From Phenylobacterium sp. J426 (GTDB taxonomy: Bacteria > Pseudomonadota > Alphaproteobacteria > Caulobacterales > Caulobacteraceae), in the NCBI RefSeq assembly GCF_024699945.1, contig NZ_JAJOMY010000001.1:2046001-2110000 (forward strand): a stretch of 64,000 nt of DNA. Reading direction: 5' to 3'. A model generated the notes under the pieces. That model had not been told where the DNA came from, searched no databases, and saw nothing but the letters and a program-made list of their open reading frames with translations. This document shows, one piece after another, positions 1 through 7,226 of the stretch (its first letter is position 1; each line of letters begins with the position of its first letter). A program made the position numbers and the translations under genes.

Positions 1-1
1 G

Positions 2-845
2 ATCCTGGGGGTAGGAGCGGCGGGAGCGGCGGGGGCCGCTCCCGCGCTCTGGAAGGTTTCCGACGCCGACTCGGAAATCTACCTGTTCGGCACGCTGCAC
101 GCGCTGTCGCCGGCCGCGAAATGGCGCACCCCGGCCTACGACAACGCCTACGCCCGCGCCGAGACCGTCTGGTTCGAGGCCGACATGGGGCGGCTCGAAC
201 CCACACGGATCATGGGCATCCTGCAGCGGTACGGCATCGACCCCGAGCGGCGCTTGTCGCAGAAACTTGCGCCCGCCGACGTGGCCGTCCTCGCCCGCCA
301 GGCCGACCTGCCCCGCATCGACCACCTCCGGCCGTGGGCCGCGGCCATGATGCTGACCATGCAGCCGGTCACCGGCCGCGGAGCCACGCTGGAGGCCGGC
401 GCCGACCTTGCCATGACCCGCGCCACGCTCACCGGCGGCAAGCGCCTGCGCGCCTTCGAGACTCTGGAGGACCAGGCCCGGATGTTCGCCGGCCTGCCCG
501 AGACGTCGGAGGTCCAGTATCTCACCGAGGTTATCCGCGAACGGGCCGGCCCGCGCTCGCCGCTGGCTGCGCTCTGGCCCAAGCCCGACCTCGAATCCGC
601 CTGGCTGGCGGGCGACCTCGCCAGGCTGGGCCCGGGTCTCGTCGGCGAGATGAAGAGCAGCAACCCCGCCTTCTATGACGCCTTGCTCAAGCGCCGGAAC
701 GAAGCCTGGGCGGCCCAGCTCGTCGAGGCCCTTGGCGGCTCTGGCGTTGAACTCGTCAACGTGGGGGGCGCTGCACCTCGTCGGCGACGACGGTCTGCCG
801 GCGCTGCTCGCCGCCCGCGGCTTCTCGGTCACCCGGATTCAGTAG
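2..845 (+). CDS. TraB/GumN family protein, 5' partial, with one frameshift
   Basis: The reading frame is open from the window edge, so the true start lies upstream. The first residues (Ala/Gly-rich, ending near APALWKV) look like the tail of a signal peptide, suggesting an exported protein. The family's GTLH motif follows at once (IYLFGTLHALSP), and most of the rest resembles TraB/GumN proteins, whose biochemical role is not settled. The frame breaks in the G6 run at 763-768. Removing one G restores a family-like C-terminus (NVGALHLVGDDGLPALLAAR) and a stop at 843-845. Without that correction the frame runs on into the next gene, which is implausible. A sequencing indel is more likely than a true mutation. 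Confidence 0.85.
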
Positions 846-878
846 CAAGCGTCCACGACAAACTGTCGTGGACGCTTG
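846..878. repeat. Perfect 15-bp inverted repeat with 3-nt loop
   Basis: Arms 846-860 and 864-878 are exact reverse complements around AAC, and the repeat begins directly after the stop codon of the preceding gene. It has no T tract, so it is not a classical intrinsic terminator. It could still stop or protect the upstream transcript. Its right arm ends inside the TTGACA element (876-881), so it could also be an operator for the membrane protein/Xre operon downstream. Confidence 0.7.
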
Positions 879-918
879 ACAGCCTGGATGTGTCATGTTT
901 CCTTGTCATCGAGACAAG
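876..918 (+). promoter_or_regulatory. Putative promoter/operator of the membrane protein-Xre operon
   Basis: A consensus-like -35 element TTGACA lies at 876-881. TGACA (877-881) forms an inverted pair with TGTCA (891-895). TGTCAT recurs as a direct repeat at 891-896 and 904-909. A 6-bp inverted repeat (902-907 with 913-918) overlaps the ribosome binding site AAGGAG (916-921). No clear -10 element is visible at 17 bp. The repeated TGTCA half-sites would suit autoregulation by the Xre protein encoded downstream; this is inferred. Confidence 0.4.
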
Positions 919-928
919 GAGACTTGCT

Positions 929-1351
929 ATGCCAAAACTTCTGCCCGCGGGCGTCGCACCCAAGCTCGGACTGATCGCTCTGGTGGGGCTTGCCGCCGGC
1001 CTGGTTCTGGCGCGCGGCGGCGGCGTCGACCTCCCGCCGGGGTTCCGCTTCGGAGTCCTCGCGGTCTCGCTGGCGATCGCCGTCTGGCTGACGCTCGCCT
1101 ACTGGCGGCAGATCGACGAGGCGGCGCGCGAGGCTCAGAAGTCGGCATGGTTCTGGGGTAGCGGCTGCGGCGCTATCCTGGGCTTCGCCGGCGTCAGCTG
1201 GCTCGCCGCCCGCGACCCCACGCTCGGCGGTTGGCTTCCGGCAGACGCCTCGGCCGCGTCGCTCATTCAGACCGGGGGCGTCGCCGTGCTGGCCTGCCAG
1301 TGCGTCGGCTTCTTCGTCGCCTGGGCCATCTGGTGGTGGAGGATGCGATGA
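929..1351 (+). CDS. Small integral membrane protein paired with an Xre regulator
   Basis: A 140-aa protein with about four hydrophobic segments (near residues 8-25, 34-52, 75-92 and 112-135), so probably an inner-membrane protein. The start is well supported: AAGGAG lies 7 nt upstream of ATG. Its stop overlaps the ATG at 1348 (ATGA), so it is translationally coupled to the next reading frame, which carries a compact Xre DNA-binding domain. Small membrane proteins paired with 65-70-aa HTH regulators are common in bacteria, but the molecular role is usually unknown. I do not recognise a named family. Confidence 0.7.
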   Translation: MPKLLPAGVAPKLGLIALVGLAAGLVLARGGGVDLPPGFRFGVLAVSLAIAVWLTLAYWRQIDEAAREAQKSAWFWGSGCGAILGFAGVSWLAARDPTLGGWLPADASAASLIQTGGVAVLACQCVGFFVAWAIWWWRMR

Positions 1352-1470
1352 GCGATCGCGCCACCGGCCTGCTGCTTGCCGTCTCTGCCGTGATCGTGGG
1401 TCTATTCTGCGCCGGCTTCGCCGCCGCCCAGGTCATCCCCCCCTCAGGTCCTGCTCTCCGGGCTGCTGCC

Positions 1471-1662
1471 ATGAAGAACCGACTCAAGGTGCTGCGGGCC
1501 GAACGCGACTGGAGTCAGGGCGATCTCGCCGACCGGCTGGGGGTTTCCCGCCAGAGCGTCAACGCGATCGAGACCGGCAAGTACGACCCGTCCCTGCCGC
1601 TCGCCTTCAAGATCGCCAGCGTCTTCGGCCTGCGGATCGAGGAGATCTTCCTGGAGGACTAG
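1471..1662 (+). CDS. Compact Xre/Cro-type HTH transcriptional regulator
   Basis: From MKNRLKVLRAERDWSQ onward this is a complete 63-residue helix-turn-helix protein of the YgzD/YozG-like type. The recognition-helix region is SRQSVNAIETGKYDPS and the end is FGLRIEEIF. The frame is open upstream to an ATG at 1348 that overlaps the previous stop. That longer form would add 41 residues with one hydrophobic segment (LLLAVSAVIVGLFCAGFAAA), giving a membrane-tethered regulator. The ATG at 1471 has a weak ribosome binding site, so the long form cannot be excluded. It probably regulates its own operon through the TGTCA repeats at 877-909. Its stop shares a CTAG with the converging gene. Confidence 0.85.
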   Translation: MKNRLKVLRAERDWSQGDLADRLGVSRQSVNAIETGKYDPSLPLAFKIASVFGLRIEEIFLED

Positions 1663-2819
1663 GCGAGCTCCCGGCACGCCACGCAGAACGCGTCGATGTC
1701 GGCCTCGTCGTGGTAGATCGACAGGCCCACCCGCAGGACGTCGTCCCGCACGTCGACGATGACGTCCCGCGCCCCCAGCGCCTGCTTCCAGGTGAGCGCC
1801 GCCGGATGCCGCAGCGCCAGGAACCGGGCCTGGGCTCCGCCGCCGGGCGGGTTGACCGGGACGGCCTCCGACAGCGGCCCGGCGTCGCCCGTCGCGATCT
1901 TCGCCAGCAGCAGCCGCTGCAGCCCCGTCGCGTGCTCGGCTACCGCCGGGGTGGTCAGGCCCTCGTCAGCCAGCATCCGCCCCGCCGCCACGAACCTATA
2001 GAGCCCCGACGGGTCGAAGGTGGCGCCCAGAAAGCGCTGGGCGTCGCGAGTGTAGCCAACTCCGCCGGGCGGCCCCTCCAGGTCGCCGAACTCGGCGTAC
2101 CAGCCGGTCAGAACGGGCCGCGCGCCAAATCCGGGCGGCGCGTGCAGGAACGCGGCGCCTTCACCCGCCATGGCGTACTTGTAGCCACCCGCCACGTAGA
2201 AGATCCGGTCGGCCAGGGCGCCGAGGTCCGTCGGGACGGCCCGGAAGCCGTGATAGCCGTCGACCACAACCCACGGCCCGTCCGGCCTCGACAGCTCAGC
2301 AAGCTCCCAGACCCTGTCGAAGACGAAGCCGCTCTTGAAGAAGACGTGGCTCACAAAGATCAGGTCGAACCCGCCCGTCCTGGCGGCGTCCAGGAACCGC
2401 TCCGCAAAGTCCGCACCGTCGCTCGGGACCAGCGTCAGCTCGACCTCGCCCGCCTCGACCCAGCGCGCCGCCTGCCGCCGGAACGAGTGGAACTCGCCGT
2501 CGGTGGAGAGCGCCCGCACCGGCCGGGGCTCTATGGCTGACTTCAGCGCCATCAGCAGCGTGTGGGTGTTCGGCGCGAACACCACCGTGTCAGGCGAGGG
2601 GAGGGCGAGCTCGTCCGCCACCAGCCGCTGCGCCGCCGGGTAGACGTCGCCCAGCGCCTTGTCCCACTTCCGGTCGGCCAGCGCCGCCGCGTCGGTCCAG
2701 GCCTGCACCTGCGCGTCGAAGGTCGCATCCGGCCACAGGTGGTGGCTGTGCGCCGCCATGTGCAGCCGGCCCGGGGCGGCCGAGAGCGCGCGCGAGAACA
2801 GGTCCTTCCGGGCCGTCAA
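1659..2819 (-). CDS. Class V aminotransferase-fold PLP enzyme, probable kynureninase
   Basis: A 386-aa PLP enzyme. The likely Schiff-base lysine is in GGYKYAMAGEGAAF, which resembles the kynureninase GYKY region. The length fits kynureninases. It follows kynA in the same orientation, so the natural role is cleavage of (formyl)kynurenine to anthranilate and alanine. I chose the TTG at 2817-2819, which overlaps the kynA stop (TTGA); a GTG slightly upstream is also possible. No kynurenine formamidase is visible nearby. The sequence is not a textbook KynU, so a related lyase is possible. Confidence 0.75.
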   Translation of the reverse strand: MTARKDLFSRALSAAPGRLHMAAHSHHLWPDATFDAQVQAWTDAAALADRKWDKALGDVYPAAQRLVADELALPSPDTVVFAPNTHTLLMALKSAIEPRPVRALSTDGEFHSFRRQAARWVEAGEVELTLVPSDGADFAERFLDAARTGGFDLIFVSHVFFKSGFVFDRVWELAELSRPDGPWVVVDGYHGFRAVPTDLGALADRIFYVAGGYKYAMAGEGAAFLHAPPGFGARPVLTGWYAEFGDLEGPPGGVGYTRDAQRFLGATFDPSGLYRFVAAGRMLADEGLTTPAVAEHATGLQRLLLAKIATGDAGPLSEAVPVNPPGGGAQARFLALRHPAALTWKQALGARDVIVDVRDDVLRVGLSIYHDEADIDAFCVACRELA

Positions 2820-3607
2820 AGCTTCGTCCTCAGCGACCACAGCTCGGGGAAGCAGCGCCGTTGGAGCGTCTTGGCAAGATAACCCGCGCCATCCGTCCCG
2901 CCGGTGCCGGGCCGCCCGCCGATGATCCGCTCCACGGTCAGGACGTGCTTGTGCCGCCACGTCACCAGCGCGTCGTCCAGGTCCACCAGCTTCTCGGCCA
3001 GCTGGTAGAGCTCCCAGTAGCGCTTGGTGTCGCGATATACCTCCAGCCACGCCGCTTCCACCTCGGGCGAGGGGGCATAGGCCTGGGCGACGTCCCGCTT
3101 CAGCACCGTGTCCGGCACGGAGAGGCCGTGCTTCGGAAGCTGCGCGATCGCCACGTCGTAGAGGCTAGGCGCCTCCAGCGCGCCTTTGAGCTCTGCCAGC
3201 GCCTCGGGCCGTTCGGCGTGGAAGCGCAGGAAGCTGTCGTCCTTCAGCCCCAGCAGGTACTCCAGCGTCCGGAACTGGTGGCTCTGGAAGCCCGAGCTGG
3301 TCCCCAGGGTCTCCCGGAAGCTGAGGTAGTCGGCGGGCGTCATGGTCGCCAGCACGTCCCACGACAGCGTCATGATCGTCTGGATGCGCGAGACCCGGGC
3401 CAGCGCCTTGTAGGCCGGCTCCAGGTCGCCTTCCTCGATCAAGCGCTTGGCCAGGCCCACCTCGTGGATGATCTCCTTGAGCCACAGCTCCTTGGTCTGG
3501 TGGATGACGATGAACAGCAGTTCGTCGTGACGGTCGCTCAGCGGCTTCTGGCTGCTGAGGAGCTCGTCCAGCGCGAGGTATCGCGCATAGGTCATGGGTT
3601 CCGACAT
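2816..3607 (-). CDS. kynA: Tryptophan 2,3-dioxygenase
   Basis: A 263-aa haem dioxygenase that oxidises L-tryptophan to N-formylkynurenine in the cytoplasm, the first step of the kynurenine pathway. Family signatures are clear: HDELLFIVIHQTKELWLKEI near the N-terminus, SGFQSHQFRTLEYLLGLK centrally, and WRHKHVLTVERIIGG carrying the haem-ligand histidine. It starts at the ATG complementary to 3605-3607, followed by a second in-frame ATG. It overlaps the kynureninase-like gene, forming a two-gene operon. Confidence 0.95.
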   Translation of the reverse strand: MSEPMTYARYLALDELLSSQKPLSDRHDELLFIVIHQTKELWLKEIIHEVGLAKRLIEEGDLEPAYKALARVSRIQTIMTLSWDVLATMTPADYLSFRETLGTSSGFQSHQFRTLEYLLGLKDDSFLRFHAERPEALAELKGALEAPSLYDVAIAQLPKHGLSVPDTVLKRDVAQAYAPSPEVEAAWLEVYRDTKRYWELYQLAEKLVDLDDALVTWRHKHVLTVERIIGGRPGTGGTDGAGYLAKTLQRRCFPELWSLRTKL

Positions 3608-3847
3608 GGCCCGGAACCTAGGCCCGCCGCGTCCGCGATAGAAGCGTCGCCTGCAGCCCCTTGGCCCGGGCGATCCTCGCCGCTATGTTCCGCCGCCCGG
3701 CCGGTCCGATGGAGCCCGGCCGCGGAACGCGGGTGCGCCGGACCCAGCTTCCTCCATTTGCAGATCCGCCGCTGCATATCTGCTGCATCATTTTCGACAT
3801 GGTAGCGGCGCCTCCGCATGCGCAGTCCCGCCTCGACCGCGAGGAAT

Positions 3848-3891
3848 GTTCTTATTTTGTTCTTGACTCCTGCGTCGAGCTGAGCCATACT
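3848..3891 (+). promoter_or_regulatory. LexA-type box and sigma70 promoter of the toxin gene
   Basis: GTTC (3848-3851), N7, GTTC (3859-3862) matches the alphaproteobacterial LexA operator GTTC-N7-GTTC, and its spacer TTATTTT is T-rich as in known sites. Directly after it comes TTGACT (3863-3868), then 17 bp, then CATACT (3886-3891), a reasonable sigma70 promoter reading toward the toxin gene at 3964. LexA bound here would cover the upstream edge of the -35 element. SOS control is inferred. Confidence 0.6.
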
Positions 3892-3963
3892 GGGCGCTGT
3901 GCTCGACGAGTGTGCGCGGGCCCCGCCCTCTCCTTAGTGCTCGAACGCAAAAAGGGGGAAGCA

Positions 3964-4885
3964 ATGGCTGGCGCTCAGCTGGCGCGCTCTCGCGCGCCTG
4001 AAACTATGGATGAGTTCGTCGCTCGACGAAATCGCGAGCAGGCTCGGCGGGAAGCCGACTACGTCGCCCGCCAGGACAGATGGTCCGCGTCAACCCGGAC
4101 GGGGCAGAACCATTCGGCCGTGCGACCTGGGGATGTCGTGGTGCTCGGTGCTCAGGCGCGGAGCGCTTGCTCCGAATCCAACCAGGAGGTCGTCGGCAGC
4201 ATCCGCTTCGAGTCAGATGCAATCTGACGGGATCCGCTACGGCTCGCTCTATGCGCCGCCGCCTGAAGACCTAGCCGACCTGCGGCGGCAACAGGCTGAA
4301 TTCGGCGAAGTTCGACGCAGGATCGACCTTCAGAACAGCTGGATGGCCGTGCCGGCGTTGGCGCCTGTGGTTGTTCCGCTACTAGCCGACGGCGCTGGGT
4401 TCTTGGCTGCCCGGGTGGCTGCTTCACCGGTCAGGAACGCTCCCCTGAGCTTCGCTGAGCGGGAGGTTGGCTTGGCGCCGAAACCGCGGGCTCCCGTTCG
4501 GCCGAGTCCTCGGTCGCAGGCGCTGAGCAAGGCAGAGAAAGGAGTCATCCGCCAAGGCGGGAGGGAGAGACTTGCCCGCGCCAACGGGATATCAGCGGCG
4601 GAGATGGAAGCAAGGGTTCATCACAGCCGGCCCTTGGAGTACGCGCACGTGTTCCCAAAGGCGGATCCGAACTCCTTGGCCAACCTCTGGGCGCTCCGAG
4701 ACGCAGCGCACAAGATTGCATCGGCGGAATGGACGGCGTTCCGCGCGGCGCTCAAGGGCCGCGTGCCGACACAAGCCGAGGTCATGGCTGCGAAGCTCAG
4801 GCTCGATCGGCTCGTAGCGCAGTATATTCGTCGCCCCGGTGTACCAAGGTCCCGCACCCCCGTGGATGAGGGAGGCCCGCTTTGA
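3964..4885 (+). CDS. Polymorphic-toxin-like HNH/EndoVII-type nuclease, read in two frames
   Basis: Translation starts at ATG 3964 behind GGGGGAA. The first frame (to TGA 4225-4227, 87 aa) gives a charged helical N-terminus (MDEFVARRNREQARREADYV). The second frame continues as GIRYGSLYAPPPEDLADLRRQQ. It contains a hydrophobic stretch (WMAVPALAPVVVPLLADG) and then a nuclease-like C-terminus with HHSRPLEYAHVF, DPNSLANLW and DAAHKI. The paired histidines, N-x-L-x-N-L and later histidine fit HNH/EndoVII toxins. The frames are joined either by an assembly indel between about 4130 and 4225, or they are two coupled genes with ATG at 4217 overlapping the first stop by 11 nt. It is followed by a SUKH immunity gene (TTGA overlap). 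No signal peptide is seen. Confidence 0.65.
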
Positions 4886-5409
4886 CAATCACCGTTCGTG
4901 AAGCGGCCGCAGCTCTGGAGGAGCTCGGAACCCTGCGTCGAACCCGAGAGGATCACTCTGCAAAGATCATCGACCGCGTTCGTGAATTACTCGGGCGCGA
5001 GCTGCCGCCAGACCTAGAGGAGTTTTATCGCCAACGGATCGCCCGCCTCGGCGATTTCGACGCGATCTTTCCCCATTGGAACCCCCGAGTTGGGTGGAAG
5101 CCGATGGCCACGCAGGTCACGGAGCTCGCCCATGTGAACGCGGTGCCGTTGTTCAACGACGGCTGCGGAAACCTGTTCGGCCTTGATCTCCTGTCCAGGA
5201 GTACCGCTCCAGCCGTCTACTTCTTCGATCACGAAGTTGGCTTCGAGAAGCCGGAGTACGCTGCAGGGTCGGCGCTGGGACCGTTCTTGCTGCTGCTCTC
5301 GCAGCACGATCAGGCCATTCAGGAAGGCCGAGCTCCCGGCTGGGAGCTGACGGTCGATCCTGACATCGATAAGTGTCCGCGCGCACCCCCCATTTGGCTG
5401 GCCGACTGA
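4882..5409 (+). CDS. SMI1/KNR4 (SUKH) family immunity protein
   Basis: A 175-aa cytosolic protein of the SUKH fold. The N-terminal helical part has LGRELPPDLEEFYRQRIARL, typical of the family. The C-terminal half has GLDLLSRSTAPAVYFFDHEV followed by an acidic, hydrophobic helix ending in LLLLSQHDQAI. SUKH proteins are common immunity partners of nuclease toxins, and this one directly follows a nuclease-like toxin. It starts at TTG 4882, overlapping the toxin stop, with GAGGGAGG just upstream. The arrangement ensures that immunity is made along with toxin. Confidence 0.88.
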   Translation: MTITVREAAAALEELGTLRRTREDHSAKIIDRVRELLGRELPPDLEEFYRQRIARLGDFDAIFPHWNPRVGWKPMATQVTELAHVNAVPLFNDGCGNLFGLDLLSRSTAPAVYFFDHEVGFEKPEYAAGSALGPFLLLLSQHDQAIQEGRAPGWELTVDPDIDKCPRAPPIWLAD

Positions 5410-5628
5410 GGACGGCTGTACGGAAAGGGATGGCGCAGCGGTAGCTCGGGATGGCGCCAGGCATCGCATGTTGTCCTTGGCGGCCTGCGGCCGCATCCTC
5501 GCGGCTTTCCTGCTTCCGCAACTGGATAGAGCCATACGATCCTCGAAAGCGCTGAGTTCTGTTGGTGCGCATCGAATATGGCTCAACGAACTGACGGTGC
5601 CCGAGGCGCGCGGCAGGCCTGGTAGATC

Positions 5629-5742
5629 CTGATCGCCGCGCGACAACGCCGCAACGTCGTGGCCGAGCAGAAGCAGGCCCAGCGCAAGACGCTCACGCTC
5701 AAAGAGGCCCACGACGAGTACACGCAGGCGCTGCGCCGTCGG
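5629..5742 (+). pseudogene. Probable tyrosine recombinase (integrase) relic
   Basis: In one forward frame a short segment reads like the arm-binding region of a tyrosine integrase (VVAEQKQAQRKTLTLKEAHD followed by EYTQAL), but neither a start nor a catalytic domain remains. It lies about 300 bp from tRNA-Gly, a common integration site, and next to toxin/immunity cargo. That suggests a decayed integrative element. The rest of 5410-6036 shows no convincing gene; its ORFs have no recognisable protein character. No second copy of the tRNA 3' end was noticed by eye. Confidence 0.4.
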
Positions 5743-6036
5743 AATGCAGCTCCGCCGTTGCGGAGCAAGCGTTCCCCTCTACGGTCAGTCAGGTGCCGGT
5801 GTCGAAGCTGAGTTCCCGGCGGGCTTCACCCTTGCGGGGCCAATTGCAAATCCGTTCATACTCCCCGCGCTCGAACTCATCGGCACAGCCGGGTCAGGTT
5901 CAGTCTCGAACACGTGCCCGAACGTCCCCCGTCGCCTCCGGCGCTCCCCAATGCTACGTAGGCGCCACGTCATTTCCGCCGGCATCGCCCGCGGCCTTGA
6001 CTCTTCGGCCCTAAGCGGTTGAAACCGCAGGCCTTC

Positions 6037-6111
6037 GCGGGTGTAGTTCAGAGGTAGAACGTCAGCTTCCCAAGCTGAATGTCAGGGGTTCGATTCCCCT
6101 CACCCGCTCCA
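6037..6111 (+). tRNA. tRNA-Gly (anticodon CCC), CCA encoded
   Basis: The cloverleaf folds cleanly. The acceptor GCGGGTG pairs with CACCCGC, and the D stem is GTTC/GAAC. The anticodon stem TCAGC/GCTGA encloses the loop TTCCCAA, giving anticodon CCC. The T arm is AGGGG-TTCGATT-CCCCT. The 3' end TCCA is encoded at 6108-6111. It reads GGG glycine codons and flanks a probable integration-derived island. Confidence 0.95.
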
Positions 6112-6170
6112 AACTCCTGCTCTCATCAGCCGACGACGGGGTTCGACCGCGCACGTCGCGTCGGCCGAGT

Positions 6171-6222
6171 TGCGACGAATGCCGCGTTCTGTGCGACGAA
6201 CGGCGCCGTCGGGCGCGACGAA
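6171..6222 (+). promoter_or_regulatory. Triple direct repeat, probable LytTR binding sites (regulator gene)
   Basis: TGCGACGAA occurs at 6171-6179 and 6192-6200, and CGCGACGAA at 6214-6222. The spacing is 21 and 22 bp, or two helical turns. LytTR-domain regulators typically bind direct repeats at this spacing. The array lies about 85 bp before the start of a LytTR response regulator gene, and similar arrays precede its receptor and kinase neighbours. Autoregulation is the simplest reading. Confidence 0.6.
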
Positions 6223-6307
6223 GGCTGCTAGCGTTCGGACGGGGAATTTCGATAGGACCGGGTCCGGGGGCGCCGACCCGTGCGCCGCATTTCGCAGGTC
6301 GCCTAAG

Positions 6308-7064
6308 TTGCGTGTGCTTGTTGTCGACGACGAGCCGTTGGCCGCGGACTGGCTTGTGCGTTGTCTGAAGGGGCTGCCCGACGTGCGGCGGGTCGACTGC
6401 GCGGCCGACGGGGATGAGGCGATGGAGATGATCGCTTCCGAGACGCCCGACCTCGTGCTGCTCGACATCCAGATGCCCGGCCGAAGCGGCTTGGCCGTGG
6501 GGCGCGCCATCGCCGGCGCGGCCGGGCGCCGACCCGAGGTGGTGTTCGTCACCGCCTTCGCCGAGCACGCGCCCGAGGCCTTCGAGATCGAGGCCGTCGA
6601 CTATCTGCTGAAGCCCGTGCAACTCGACCGCCTCGCCGAGGCCATCCGCCGGGCGCGGGCGCCGCCGCGACATGGCGCAGGCGTACGAGGCGGTCGAAGC
6701 CGCGCGGCCGCCGCCCGCCGATCCGCCGGCCTACGACGAGGAGCTGTGGATCCGCCGGCGCGACGGCTACGTCCGCATCCGCGTCGACCAGATCCGGCGC
6801 ATCGAAGCTGCGCGCGACTACGCCCTGATCCACACCGCGACCAAGACCTACATCCAGCGCGCCACCATGTCGGAGCTTGCCGAGCGCCTGGACCCGGCCA
6901 AGCTGCTGCGCGTCCACCGTTCCGCCTTCGTCCGGCCGGACGCGGTGGCGCGGGTGGAGCGCTCTGGCCGCAGCGCCATGCGCCTGCACACCGAGGACGG
7001 CGCCGCCGTCGAGGTGGGCGTCAGCTACGTCAAGCGCGTCGCCGAGGCGCTCGGACTCGACTGA
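6308..7064 (+). CDS. LytTR-family response regulator (frameshifted in the linker)
   Basis: The N-terminal receiver domain starts at LRVLVVDDEPLAADW. It has the acidic pair DDE, the phosphoacceptor Asp in PDLVLLDIQMPG and the conserved Lys in YLLKPVQ. After the linker the frame shifts by one base within 6650-6668. The next frame then encodes a full LytTR DNA-binding domain (ELWIRRRDGYVRIRVDQIRR through LLRVHRSAFVRPD to VKRVAEALGLD). I chose TTG 6308; ATGs at 6170 and 6179 would add an unlikely basic leader. Its partner is probably the LytS-type kinase at 10509, and its target sites are probably the TGCGACGAA repeats. Confidence 0.85.
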
Positions 7065-7067
7065 GCC

Positions 7068-7139
7068 TTCGCCGCACGCCCGGTCGCATTCGTCGCAAAC
7101 CGTCACCGTACGGATCAGCGGCCTGCCATTTCCGCCGCA
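7068..7139 (-). promoter_or_regulatory. Inverted-orientation LytTR-type repeats before the TonB receptor
   Basis: Reverse-complement copies of the TGCGACGAA motif occur at 7068-7076 (TTCGCCGCA), 7089-7097 (TTCGTCGCA, exact) and 7131-7139 (TCCGCCGCA, degenerate). Their starts differ by 21 and 42 bp. They begin just past the regulator's stop and lie 90-160 bp before the receptor start. The middle site is an exact match; the outer two differ at one or two positions. Confidence 0.5.
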
Positions 7140-7226
7140 GGGGCGACGCCGCAGAGCGCCGCTTGGGGAATGGCGAGCGCGCGGCCGCGGACGGCCGCCG
7201 CTTCGCATGGCTGGAGAGCGATACAC

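Noticed and set aside
5744..6022. ORF of 92 codons between the integrase relic and tRNA-Gly
   Set aside because: No start signal, no protein-like composition and no recognisable domain.
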